This document shows, one piece after another, positions 17,334 to 26,053 of a DNA stretch of 64,000 nt. Within the stretch, counting starts at the first letter, position 1. Every line of letters begins with the position of its first letter. Made by a program: the position numbers and the translations under genes. This DNA comes from Verrucomicrobiales bacterium. Lineage in GTDB: Bacteria; Verrucomicrobiota; Verrucomicrobiia; Verrucomicrobiales; DEV007. The notes beneath the pieces were generated by a model. It searched no databases, had not been told where the DNA came from, and saw nothing but the letters and a program-made list of their open reading frames with translations. The stretch covers positions 62,001 through 126,000 of the forward strand of contig JARGPH010000006.1 in the NCBI GenBank assembly GCA_029213065.1. Reading direction: 5' to 3'.

Positions 17334-19007
17334 ATGTCTAAGAAAACACCCAATAATCTATTCGTGGTAAGATACGCTACACACCCGACCGCCTATTTCT
17401 CACCAGGAGGGGGCGAGGTACAGTTACGTCAATATCTCGAAAATCTTAAGGGGTATGACGTGGCGCTGTTCGACTATTGGGATCCACAAATCGAATCGAT
17501 CGACATCGTGCACTTATTCTCAGTCTTTGCTATGATGCTTCCCCTTGTTCATGAGTTGAAGCGTATGAATGTTAAGGTAGTGGTGTCTCCTAATTTATGG
17601 GTAAGTGAAGCAAATGCCAAAGACGTTGATTTACCGTCCGTAGCGAGGATTTTTGAGGCAGCTGATGCTATTGTCTGTAACTCCCAGCTTGAGGTTGGTA
17701 ACTTGTCTGCCTATACGGGGGTGGCGCGTGAAAAGTTTCATGTGGTCTATAATTGTTTCGATGACAGTTTTATTGAAGGCGGGCAATCAGTTGAGAATCG
17801 AGAGGTATTTGCGGGCAAGATTCCTGAAAGGTTTATCTTCGGGGCGTGTAATATCGAATCCCGGAAGAATTTACTCAGATCTCTTGAGGCAGTGATGGAG
17901 TATACCGACCTTCCTTTTGTTGTTGCTGGAGGCTGTAGAGATAAGAGGTTGCTTAAACAATTGAAAAACCTTGGGAAAGATCGTTTTGTTTATATAGGCC
18001 GAATTAATTCTGACCAGCTGAAGTGGTGTTACCAAAGGTGCAATGTATTTCTTTTGGCTTCAATTCTCGAGACTCCGGGTATCGCAGCGTTGGAGGCTGC
18101 TGCGTCAGGGGCCTCAGTTGTTATTACTGATAGAGGGTCTACAACCGAATACTTCGAGGGTGGGATTTTTGTTGATCCGTTCTCCATTGAGTCGATTGGA
18201 CGGGGGATTGAAATGGCATTGGAATCCTCGCCCTTAACGGATGTTACACGTTTTAACACCGGTAGCACGGCGGCTCAACTTTCTTCAGTTTACGGTAGTA
18301 TTCAGCTCGATTCAGATCCCAGGGTCTTTCAAGATGGAATAGAAGGGAGTTCGCTTTCTTACGCTGAAATAAATGCCAATGGAGTGTTCCAGTGGAGTCA
18401 GAGTCAGTTTGCAATAAGTTCTAGTTATCCTCGTTACAGATTGCGTATCGTCTCTGAAGTTGGCGGGACTCTTTCAGTGTCTCGAGACGGGAGGACAAGC
18501 GGGGTGTTCGTTCTCAAAGCTGGCTGCAACTGGGTGCGGATTAACGACGGAATGGGTGTGTCTCGTTTCAACGTGGTTTTGAATGAAAGCGAGGCCGATA
18601 ATTCGAATATGGATATGCGAGATCTGGGAGTGATGATATTTGAAGTAAATGTTGGTGTTTCGAGTGAGGAAATCTTTTCTCCTGCTCAATCTGGGCAGGG
18701 CTTTTATCCTGTTGAGATGGATGATTCTCAAACTTATCAGTGGGCTGAGTCGGAGTTCACTATTGATTCGCAAATAGAAAAATACTCTTTGAAAATATGG
18801 TCCCCTTTTGCTGGAATCCTTATTCTGAATTCTGGAGGTAAAGAGAGAGATCGATTTGACATCACCCCGGGTTACAACACTGTGAACGTAAAAAATGGTG
18901 GCGGTTCTTGTCTATTCGTTACACAGCTTGAGACCGCAGAGCTCAATCCGTTAAGGGACGATCCGCGAGACCTCTCCGTTAAAGTTTTTAAAGTGAATCC
19001 AGATTAA
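17334..19007 (+). CDS. Glycosyltransferase family 4 with duplicated C-terminal beta domain
   Basis: 557 residues. The GT-B part (about 1-320) has SPGGGEVQLRQYL, VVSPNLWVSE, ACNIESRKNLLRSLEA and ASILETPGIAALEAAASG. From about 340 to the end there are two copies of a ~100-residue all-beta domain, offset by 116 residues: QWSQSQFAI at 353 against QWAESEFTI at 469, and RDLGVMIFEV at 429 against RDLSVKVFKV at 545. Domains with the R-D-L-G-V ending occur behind glycosyltransferases and methyltransferases and may bind carbohydrate. The tandem copy is unusual and may hold the growing chain. The donor is unknown. Confidence 0.82.
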   Translation: MSKKTPNNLFVVRYATHPTAYFSPGGGEVQLRQYLENLKGYDVALFDYWDPQIESIDIVHLFSVFAMMLPLVHELKRMNVKVVVSPNLWVSEANAKDVDLPSVARIFEAADAIVCNSQLEVGNLSAYTGVAREKFHVVYNCFDDSFIEGGQSVENREVFAGKIPERFIFGACNIESRKNLLRSLEAVMEYTDLPFVVAGGCRDKRLLKQLKNLGKDRFVYIGRINSDQLKWCYQRCNVFLLASILETPGIAALEAAASGASVVITDRGSTTEYFEGGIFVDPFSIESIGRGIEMALESSPLTDVTRFNTGSTAAQLSSVYGSIQLDSDPRVFQDGIEGSSLSYAEINANGVFQWSQSQFAISSSYPRYRLRIVSEVGGTLSVSRDGRTSGVFVLKAGCNWVRINDGMGVSRFNVVLNESEADNSNMDMRDLGVMIFEVNVGVSSEEIFSPAQSGQGFYPVEMDDSQTYQWAESEFTIDSQIEKYSLKIWSPFAGILILNSGGKERDRFDITPGYNTVNVKNGGGSCLFVTQLETAELNPLRDDPRDLSVKVFKVNPD

Positions 19008-19255
19008 GCGGGATGGAGTTTTTACGACCATAATAGTGCGGTTCGCATAAGGTTGTGTTATGTGGAGTGGCTGCATACCGTTAATCTTAAATTAGATTAT
19101 ATTTGTTTAAGCTGGCGAGTATCCGATAGGTGTTTTGGCTGCAATTATGAAATCTGTGGTGATGCTGAAATAGGTGGTTTTGTATGGACCGAGGGGGCCA
19201 TTTTGGAAAAATTAAAAAGTATTCGAAGAGGTTAAATGAAAACTGGTTGTGTGCT

Positions 19256-20407
19256 ATGAGGCAATTAATGGTTGATGTATCCGAATTGGTGAATGTAGAT
19301 GCTCGAACTGGCATTCAAAGGGTCGTTCGCAGTATTTTGCAACATCTATTGAGTTCTGAATCGATAGGGTTTAAAGTTGTACCCGTTTATTTTGATCGAG
19401 AGACTGGGTTTATGTATGCCAATAGATTCCTTGATTCATTTACAGGGCGGGAATCTGTTGGGGGTGGAGATAAGGAGGTGGAATTTAGCAAGGGAGATGT
19501 CTTTCTAGGGCTTGATTTCGCTATTCACTTTTTTCCGGAGATGAATGCTTCTCTTGTCTCAATGAAGGAGCGGGGGGTGATTGTGAGTTTTGTTCTTTAT
19601 GATCTTACTCCGATTCTGAATCACGCGTGTCATACTCCTGAGTTGGTTGAAATGTACCGAGTATGGCTGAACTCTGTTTGTTCAGTTTCTGATGTTATCG
19701 CATGTATTTCCAAGTCCGTGGAGAATGATTTAAACTCGTGGCTTACAAGTGCAAAATGTGATGATAGTGATCTGAGGGTAACCAGTTTTCATTTGGGGGC
19801 AGATATTGAAAACAGTTCTCCCACTCGAGGGCTTCCTGAAGATTGCGACGAGTCGATCAAAGCGTTTTCTGGCAGTGCAATTTCCTGTTTGATGGTAGGT
19901 ACTATGGAGCCAAGGAAAGGTTACCGATTTGTTCTAGATGGGTTTGATCAGCTTTGGGCAGGTGGGGCCGACATTTCTCTGGTTATTGTCGGGCGTTCAG
20001 GGTGGGGCATGGAGTCGTTTCAGGAGCGGCTTTTGGTGCACCCGGAGTTTGGCAAAAGATTGCATTGGCTGAACGGAGTTTCGGACGAATATTTGAGCCT
20101 GATATATGGGGCCTCTGACGTATTAATAGCGGCATCCGAGGCTGAGGGGTTCGGGTTACCTTTAATTGAGGCAGCCGTTCATGGATTGCCTGTAATAGCA
20201 CGAGATATCCCCGTTTTCAGAGAGGTCGGCGGTGGGGCTGCGTTCTATTTCTCGGGGGAGGATCCGGCTGCGTTTTGCCAAGAGATTCATCAATGGATTG
20301 ATGAATTTAAGAATGGAAGTCACCCTAATTCAAGCGAGATGACTTGGTTGACCTGGGCGCAGAGTTCGCAGGCGCTGGTGGAGGCTATTGGATTACCGAA
20401 ATCGTAG
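19256..20407 (+). CDS. Glycosyltransferase family 4 (GIQR-type)
   Basis: 383 residues from the ATG at 19256: MRQLMVDVSELVNVDARTGI begins the fold and the GIQRVV loop follows. GTMEPRKGYRFVLDGF and ASEAEGFGLPLIEAAVHGLPVI are the E-x-R-K and E-x7-E donor motifs. An earlier in-frame TTG/ATG at 19184 would add a non-conserved 24-residue leader. A seven-codon frame (MKTGCVL, 19236-19259) preceded by GAAGAGG ends in TGA overlapping this ATG, so coupled initiation from a mini-cistron is possible. Paralogue of the genes at 12121 and 15640. Confidence 0.85.
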   Translation: MRQLMVDVSELVNVDARTGIQRVVRSILQHLLSSESIGFKVVPVYFDRETGFMYANRFLDSFTGRESVGGGDKEVEFSKGDVFLGLDFAIHFFPEMNASLVSMKERGVIVSFVLYDLTPILNHACHTPELVEMYRVWLNSVCSVSDVIACISKSVENDLNSWLTSAKCDDSDLRVTSFHLGADIENSSPTRGLPEDCDESIKAFSGSAISCLMVGTMEPRKGYRFVLDGFDQLWAGGADISLVIVGRSGWGMESFQERLLVHPEFGKRLHWLNGVSDEYLSLIYGASDVLIAASEAEGFGLPLIEAAVHGLPVIARDIPVFREVGGGAAFYFSGEDPAAFCQEIHQWIDEFKNGSHPNSSEMTWLTWAQSSQALVEAIGLPKS

Positions 20408-20805
20408 TTTGTCGTGGCTGTTCAAAGGTGGTCGGTTAGCTCCAATTTTTGAGTAGCGAGGCTAAGAATGCTGACGGTGAAGTAGTGCATGGACGAAGAT
20501 ATATCGAGTTAAAGTCTTAGCCTCGGAGCTGTGCGGTTTTAGAGGTGGGCTCGGATGAGATTTCCGGGTTGCTCGAAGTCGGTGTAAGATTGGATCAAGG
20601 GTATCGGTGCACCCGCGGTGTTTGATTGATGGAGATCGTTGCGTCAGTTCGATTGAGGGCTGTAGCGGCGGCAAGTGATTTGCCAAGGCAATCCGCTTGC
20701 GCTCTTGAAAAGCTTGTGCGAAACCTAGTCGACTGAATTAATGTTCACGCTGGTTTTTCAGTTGAACAGCGGTGTGCGCGTGCCGGTAACGCGAATCTAA
20801 TTATT
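20408..20805. other. 398-bp non-coding gap with an 11-bp inverted repeat
   Basis: No gene is recognised on either strand. CGAGGCTAAGA (20457-20467) and TCTTAGCCTCG (20515-20525) form a perfect 11-bp inverted repeat with a 47-base loop. A short frame beginning ATGGAGATCGTTGCG near 20628 yields about 35 residues without recognisable similarity. The gap separates the glycosyltransferase block from the fkbM-gmd-rmd block and could hold a promoter or small RNA. Confidence 0.35.
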
Positions 20806-21675
20806 ATGAGTAAGTCAGTTTTTGATTTTTATAATTCCTCAATCGATCTCGAAGCTCTGATCCGACGCTTTTCAGATCTCGCGATTGGCGCCGACCCTGA
20901 TTACTTTACCAATTTTCTGGGTGTTAAAGTTCCGGCAGCAGTTTACCCGCCCGTATTGGAAGGACGGGAAGGTCAAGTAGAGGCCCCCCCCTTACCTGCA
21001 AATTGGCATGCTTGTGTTGCTGAGTGGGGGGCAGTGATTCGCTCAGTTATGTTAAGTGGTGACGCGTTTCGGATGGTTGAGCTGGGGTGTGGCTGGGGTT
21101 GTTGGCTAAACAATGGGTTGAAACTTGCTGAGATCTCCGGAAAGAGTGGGGCCGCCATTGGAATTGAGGGCGATCTTGGTTACGTCGAAATGGCTCGTCA
21201 AATTCTCGATCTAAATGGTTTTGATAAAGGCGAGGCATCTGTTCTTCATGGCGTCGCAGGACCGACAGGCAAGAGAGCGTTTTTTCCAATCAGAGAGGGA
21301 GCTGAATATGGGTTGGAACCGATTTTTGTTGACGAGTCATCTGCCGAGGAGGAGCGGATAGGGGGCATGCTCGTTGAGGTTGATGTGTATGGCCTTGATA
21401 AATTGTTTGGCGAAGGCGAGAAAATCAACTTACTTCATATTGATATTCAAGGAGGTGAGGTAGAATTTTTGAGAGATAATCTGGAAAGTTTGAATGCTGT
21501 GGTCGAGTATTTGGTGATCGGAACGCACTCCAGGTTAATCGAAGGGGAGTTAATTGCGTTGCTCTCAACGAACGGCTGGAAACTTGAAATTGAGAGGCCT
21601 GCGGTTTTTGAGATTAGCGGCGATGAATTCACCACCAGTATCGATGGTTTACAAGGGTGGATTCGAAATAAGTGA
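20806..21675 (+). CDS. FkbM-family SAM-dependent methyltransferase
   Basis: 289 residues. The SAM-binding motif VELGCGWG is at 91-98, followed by an acidic second strand (GIEGD), and the FkbM-type LLHIDIQGGEVEFL lies in the second half. FkbM enzymes O-methylate sugars or polyketides, and in ABC-dependent polysaccharide loci a methyl group can cap chain growth. Here Wzt lacks a cap-reading domain, so a decoration role is as likely as chain termination. It is followed after 21 bases by gmd. Confidence 0.85.
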   Translation: MSKSVFDFYNSSIDLEALIRRFSDLAIGADPDYFTNFLGVKVPAAVYPPVLEGREGQVEAPPLPANWHACVAEWGAVIRSVMLSGDAFRMVELGCGWGCWLNNGLKLAEISGKSGAAIGIEGDLGYVEMARQILDLNGFDKGEASVLHGVAGPTGKRAFFPIREGAEYGLEPIFVDESSAEEERIGGMLVEVDVYGLDKLFGEGEKINLLHIDIQGGEVEFLRDNLESLNAVVEYLVIGTHSRLIEGELIALLSTNGWKLEIERPAVFEISGDEFTTSIDGLQGWIRNK

Positions 21676-21696
21676 TAATTACTATATAGAAAAGAT

Positions 21697-22731
21697 ATGA
21701 AAACAGCACTGGTAACAGGCATAACAGGTCAAGACGGCGCATACCTCGCTGAGTCGTTGCTCAGCAAGGGTTATAAAGTCGTAGGAGCTTTTAGGCGAGC
21801 AGTAACGGTGAATTTTTGGCGGATTAAGGAGCTGGGAATTGAGGACAATGAGAATCTGCATCTCGTCGATTATGATTTAACAGATCCGGCAAATATTGCC
21901 TGGCTCATCAAAAAATGGCAGCCCACTGAGATTTATAATTTAGCTGCGCAATCATTTGTGGGAGTGTCTTTCGATCAGCCCCGGACAACCGCAGAGATTA
22001 CCGGATTGGGAGCGCTGAACATTCTTGAAGCCATTCGTCTCGTTGATCCTTCAATTCGTTTTTATCAAGCATCTACCTCAGAGCTTTTTGGGTTAGTTCA
22101 GGAAGTGCCTCAGTCTGAGACGACGCCTTTTTATCCAAGGAGCCCTTATGGTGTCGCTAAACTCTATGCTCACTGGATGACGATTAACTATCGTGAGAGC
22201 TACAATATATTCGGTTCTTGCGGTATTTTGTTTAATCATGAGTCACCTCTCAGGGGGTTGGAATTTGTAACTCGAAAGATCACAAACTCAGTTGCCCGAA
22301 TTAAGGCCGGTTTGCAAACACACATCGAATTGGGTAATCTTGACGCCAAGCGGGATTGGGGATTTGCTAAGGATTACGTCGAGGGTATGTATTTGATGTT
22401 GCAGCAAGATGAACCTGATACGTTCGTATTGTCTACAGGGAGAACCGAATCCGTCCGCACATTTGTGGATATGGCATTTAAGGCGGCCGACATCTCAATT
22501 GAATGGGATGGCGCAGATGAGACGACCACTGCCCGTGATAGTAAAACCGGGGAATTGGTCTTGAAAATTAATCCTAGGTTTTACCGCCCTGCGGAAGTGG
22601 AGCTTTTGGTTGGCGATCCAACGAAGGCAAAAGAGAAGCTGGGGTGGGAGGCTGAGTGTTCTCTTGAGTCGCTAGTAACTCAGATGGTTGAGGCTGATAT
22701 CGATTATACTTCCAGAGGTATTAAATTTTAG
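21697..22731 (+). CDS. gmd: GDP-mannose 4,6-dehydratase
   Basis: Converts GDP-D-mannose to GDP-4-dehydro-6-deoxy-D-mannose. 344 residues, a normal length. The NADP loop [13 protein letters not shown] is at the N-terminus, followed by the characteristic R-R after the second strand (AFRRA), the catalytic S-T-S-E (STSELFG) with [10 protein letters not shown], and [10 protein letters not shown]. Eighteen bases separate it from the reductase gene rmd. The intermediate can go to D-rhamnose (Rmd) or L-fucose (Fcl). Only the reductase at 22750 is intact in this window, and fcl is a stub at 2742. Confidence 0.96.
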   Translation: MKTALVTGITGQDGAYLAESLLSKGYKVVGAFRRAVTVNFWRIKELGIEDNENLHLVDYDLTDPANIAWLIKKWQPTEIYNLAAQSFVGVSFDQPRTTAEITGLGALNILEAIRLVDPSIRFYQASTSELFGLVQEVPQSETTPFYPRSPYGVAKLYAHWMTINYRESYNIFGSCGILFNHESPLRGLEFVTRKITNSVARIKAGLQTHIELGNLDAKRDWGFAKDYVEGMYLMLQQDEPDTFVLSTGRTESVRTFVDMAFKAADISIEWDGADETTTARDSKTGELVLKINPRFYRPAEVELLVGDPTKAKEKLGWEAECSLESLVTQMVEADIDYTSRGIKF

Positions 22732-22749
22732 TTCTCGTTCTAAACCGTT

Positions 22750-23613
22750 ATGGCAGGGGTTTTAATATTTGGATCACGTGGATTTATTGGCAGGCGGTTG
22801 ATATCTGATTTGGAAGGTGTTGGTGAATTTTCTATGCATACTCCATTTGAGGGCGATGTTGATATTACAAACTATGAAGAGGTGGAGCGTTATGTGAAGT
22901 CGATACAGCCTGATTTTATACTGAATTTGGCTGCCGCTTCTATACCATCGGATACAGATTTTTCGAAATTTTATCTGGTTAACATATTGGGCGCACGTAA
23001 CATATTGCAGGCTGTTGATACAGTAATAAGGGATTGTAAGGTTTTGCTTTTTAGTTCGGCTCATGTCTATGGTTTGGCTTCAGGATTGTTATCTGAGGCG
23101 CAGCCGGTTTCTCCTGTGAGTGATTATGGAATCAGCAAGGCCGCCATGGAAATGTTGCCAGCTCTGTTTCCAGCTGTGGAAGTTTCAGTGGTAAGGCCTT
23201 TTAATTTAATTGGCAGGGGCCAGAATCCGTCACTGTTTCTCGCCAAGGTAATTCGGCACTGCATTGAGGAGCAACCAGTTCTTGAGGTAGGGGATCTCGC
23301 TCTGAAAAGAGATTTCCTCGATGTCAGGGATGCTTCTACTGCCATTTGCAAGTTGCTTACTTTGCCGCGGTGGGCTCAAGGTCCAGTGAATATTTGTTCG
23401 GGTGTTTCTCTGGGGCTTGGTTCATTGATTGAGGCAACTTGTGAGGTTACAGGGTGGACGCCGGAGATCAAATCAGTGGAGAGGTTTAAACGCTCGACGG
23501 ATGCGCCTGTTATTAGGGGCGATAACAGGCGTCTTCGCTCATTGATAGATTGGGAGCCTCGCTTCGATTTACGTGATACGTTGAATTGGGCGGTTGATTG
23601 CCCACCCGCGTGA
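22750..23613 (+). CDS. rmd: GDP-6-deoxy-D-mannose reductase (Rmd-like)
   Basis: 287-residue extended SDR. GSRGFIGRRL is the nucleotide loop, SSAHVYG and YGISKAAMEM hold the catalytic Ser and Tyr-x3-Lys, VVRPFNLIGRGQ and LKRDFLDVRD match Rmd closely, and VNICSG follows. The Rmd reading (GDP-D-rhamnose) is supported by the similarity of RDFLDVRD...NICSG to Pseudomonas Rmd and by gmd directly upstream. A talose-forming reductase cannot be excluded. D-rhamnose is the building block of A-band/common polysaccharide, consistent with the WbpZ-like transferase downstream. Confidence 0.8.
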   Translation: MAGVLIFGSRGFIGRRLISDLEGVGEFSMHTPFEGDVDITNYEEVERYVKSIQPDFILNLAAASIPSDTDFSKFYLVNILGARNILQAVDTVIRDCKVLLFSSAHVYGLASGLLSEAQPVSPVSDYGISKAAMEMLPALFPAVEVSVVRPFNLIGRGQNPSLFLAKVIRHCIEEQPVLEVGDLALKRDFLDVRDASTAICKLLTLPRWAQGPVNICSGVSLGLGSLIEATCEVTGWTPEIKSVERFKRSTDAPVIRGDNRRLRSLIDWEPRFDLRDTLNWAVDCPPA

Positions 23614-23868
23614 AGCTGTGATCGGGTTGACATTCATATCGACACGTTGGCTGTCGATATAATCTTGAAGATTGGAATTCCTATATTCGGGAGGTAGATG
23701 GTGGGATTGCGTCATCATGCCCCTTGGTGATTCCTGATTCCTCGCGCTAGTTGAGATCCAGTTGGGTGTGGTTTTTTTGCAGTCTCCTCGGGGGGCTGTT
23801 CGAAAATCATCGCAATGGTCGAGAATTAAATTTATTTCTACATTTTGGGATTCAGGAAAGCGATAGAT
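23614..23868. other. 255-bp gap
   Basis: No gene recognised on either strand. It contains GATATCGACA-like dyads near 23637-23660 that are too weak to name. Confidence 0.25.
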
Positions 23869-24981
23869 ATGCGAGTCCTCCACGTATTTAAAACCTTTTT
23901 TCCCGCGACGGTTGGGGGGGTTGAGGAGGTTATTCGACAGACGGTTCTTGGAACTCAGGTCAGTGCGATTGAGAGCGAGGTGCTGACTCTGGGTGAATCA
24001 AGTTGTAAGTTTGAGTTTGAGGGCATTCCTGTTCATCAGTTTCGTACTACTTTTCGCGTTGCGGGGATGCCCGTATCGCTTAGCGCCCTGGCCACGATTC
24101 GTAAGCTCGTTTCTGAATTTGATATCATTCATCACCACTTTCCGAACCCGTTTGGTGACTTGTTGGCTCTCGTCGCGGCATCTTCAGGGAAGCCTATTGT
24201 GTCCACGTATCATTCTGATGTAGTTAAGCAGGAGAAATTAAATGCTGTATACGAGCCTTTGCGCGAGCGTTTTCTGCGGCGTGTTAGTAAGATCGTGGCC
24301 ACTTCCCCGCAGTATCTGGCATCGAGTTCTGTGCTCGCTTCCCACGCGGAGAAAGTGTGTGTCATTCCTTTGGGATTGCCGATTGAGTCGGGTCTGTCTT
24401 CAGCGGGGGAGACCGAGATTGGATCGCTCCGCCTGGGGGGGGAGCGATTTAATCTGTTTGTGGGGGCACTCCGCTATTACAAGGGGCTTCATACGTTATT
24501 GGAAGCTGCTGCGATTTCGGAAAGTAGGATTCCAATCGTGATTGCAGGTATCGGAAAGTTGCGGGAGGAGCTTGAGGACAGAGTGGAGGAATTGGGGCTG
24601 AAACATGTTCACATTGTTGGCGCTGTTTCGGAAGGTGAGAAAGGTTGGCTTTTGCGGCATTGTGAGGCCTTTCTTTTTCCGTCACACCTTCGTTCGGAAG
24701 CTTTCGGCGTTTCGCTTCTCGAGGCTTCTGCCTGCAGTAAGCCCATGATTAGTTGTGAGATCGGGACAGGTACTTCTTTCGTGAATCTTCATGGGGTTAC
24801 CGGATTGGTCGTTGAGGCTGACGCTCCTCAGTCCTTTGCTGATGCCATCGATCACATGGCTTCGGATTCTGTTTTTCGAATGGAGTGCGGAAGAAACGCG
24901 AGAAGTCGCTTTGAGAGACATTTTACCTCGGATAAGGCTGCTGAGTCATACGTGCAGCTCTACCGTTCTCTTCTCAGGTGA
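23869..24981 (+). CDS. Glycosyltransferase family 4, WbpZ-like
   Basis: 370 residues from the ATG at 23869. MRVLHVFKTFFPATVGGVEE matches the start of WbpZ, the rhamnosyl/mannosyltransferase of Pseudomonas D-rhamnan synthesis. VSTYHSDVVKQEKL, VGALRYYKGLHTLLEA and SEAFGVSLLEASACSKPMI follow as the acceptor, E/R-K and donor motifs. The ATG at 23869 is preferred over an in-frame ATG eight codons upstream, since MRVLHV is the family start. It probably uses GDP-D-rhamnose or GDP-mannose, in line with gmd-rmd just upstream. Confidence 0.85.
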   Translation: MRVLHVFKTFFPATVGGVEEVIRQTVLGTQVSAIESEVLTLGESSCKFEFEGIPVHQFRTTFRVAGMPVSLSALATIRKLVSEFDIIHHHFPNPFGDLLALVAASSGKPIVSTYHSDVVKQEKLNAVYEPLRERFLRRVSKIVATSPQYLASSSVLASHAEKVCVIPLGLPIESGLSSAGETEIGSLRLGGERFNLFVGALRYYKGLHTLLEAAAISESRIPIVIAGIGKLREELEDRVEELGLKHVHIVGAVSEGEKGWLLRHCEAFLFPSHLRSEAFGVSLLEASACSKPMISCEIGTGTSFVNLHGVTGLVVEADAPQSFADAIDHMASDSVFRMECGRNARSRFERHFTSDKAAESYVQLYRSLLR

Positions 24982-25060
24982 TTTCTTGAGAGATGTGGAT
25001 TTTCACCGGTAACTGGATTCCCGGATATTCTTTAGTGTTGCGTTTTCTTCTATTTTTTTG

Positions 25061-26053
25061 ATGGAGTCTTCTTCTGATACTATCACTTCTCCGGGGAGAG
25101 TTGTTCTCGTTACGGGGTGCGGCGGCTTTCTGGGAAGGCATCTCGTTAACCGGCTCTTGTCTGCAAATGTCTCAGTCCGGGGAATCTCAAGGACCGACGA
25201 GTTCCGTTTTCCCTGTTTTCGCTGTGATGTAGGCTCAGACGAAGGGTGGAAAGAAGCGATGGATGGTGTGGAAGCCGTTTTTCATCTCGCGGGCCGTACT
25301 CCCGGACGTTCGAAGAATCCCGATGAGACCCTTGAAGGATTTAGAAAGATTAATGTGGAAGGAACGATGCGTATCGCGAGAATCGCGGCGGATTGCGGGG
25401 TGAGGAAATTGGTAATGATTAGCAGTGTTAAGGCAGTCGGTGAATTAGCCGGGACGGGCCAGTGCTACTCCACCAATCAAAGCGGTAAACCCGCCGATCC
25501 TTACGGAGTCTCCAAAGCGGAGGCCGAGGAGGCTCTTCTTTCTGAATGGGGAGGAGAAAGGGAAAGTGCTTTGGAGGTGGTTGTGGTTAGACCTCCTCTG
25601 ATATACGGAAACGGGGTTAAGGGGAACCTCAGGCAGATTAAGAAACTGGTCGACCTTGGGATTCCGGTTCCATTCGGTAGTTTAACTAATGAGAGAGACA
25701 TGATAGGCGTTGAAAATTTGTGTGGTTTTTTGTGTCATCTGTTGGCGGTGAAAGGGGGCGGCGGAAATCGATTTGTTGTCTCGGATGGGCAGGCAGTTTC
25801 GACCGCTAAGCTATTTGAAACGCTGGGCAAATTTTCAGGACGCAAGCGAACGGTATTTCCCTTTCCGCCGGCACTTGTTCGTGGCCTACTGAGTGCTATG
25901 GGAATGCGCGCTATATGGGACCGGTTGGGGGGGGATTCAAGAGTTGATATGTCAGTGACGCAACGCCTAACCGGTTGGACACCGGAGTTTAGTTTTGAGG
26001 ATGGCATTGAGAGGTGGGTGAGAGGGGATGCTGATGAAAATTGTTCTGGATAG
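25061..26053 (+). CDS. NAD-dependent epimerase/dehydratase, WbpV/WreQ-like 4-ketoreductase
   Basis: 330-residue extended SDR: VTGCGGFLGRHL nucleotide loop, VFHLAGR, ISSVKAVGE (catalytic Ser), DPYGVSKAEAEEAL (Tyr-x3-Lys) and VVVRPPLIYGNGVKGN. Sequence and order (this gene, a PglC-type transferase, a WbpM-type dehydratase) match the wbpV-wbpL-wbpM and Rhizobium wreQ-wreU-wreV arrangements, where the reductase makes UDP-QuiNAc (or UDP-FucNAc) from the 4-keto-6-deoxy intermediate. The 3' end overlaps the next gene by about 20 bases, so the two are translationally linked. Confidence 0.8.
   Translation: MESSSDTITSPGRVVLVTGCGGFLGRHLVNRLLSANVSVRGISRTDEFRFPCFRCDVGSDEGWKEAMDGVEAVFHLAGRTPGRSKNPDETLEGFRKINVEGTMRIARIAADCGVRKLVMISSVKAVGELAGTGQCYSTNQSGKPADPYGVSKAEAEEALLSEWGGERESALEVVVVRPPLIYGNGVKGNLRQIKKLVDLGIPVPFGSLTNERDMIGVENLCGFLCHLLAVKGGGGNRFVVSDGQAVSTAKLFETLGKFSGRKRTVFPFPPALVRGLLSAMGMRAIWDRLGGDSRVDMSVTQRLTGWTPEFSFEDGIERWVRGDADENCSG

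Larger units (their letters stand above)
2886..26030. other. Lower-GC polysaccharide island
   Basis: From just after the fcl stub to roughly the sugar-transferase gene the DNA is visibly AT-richer and less codon-biased than its flanks. As a sample, 60 bases at 601-660 contain 36 G/C, while 60 bases at 3361-3420 contain 23. Most glycosyltransferases, the ABC transporter and the cyclase lie inside. The right boundary is gradual (about 25-26 kb). Composition plus the broken gene at the left edge suggest acquisition by transfer; no integrase or IS is seen at either edge. Confidence 0.5.

Noticed and set aside
23614-23868. Minus-strand frame covering the gap before the WbpZ-like gene considered as a transposase relic
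   Set aside because: I could not match the product to any family with confidence, and no inverted terminal repeats are seen.
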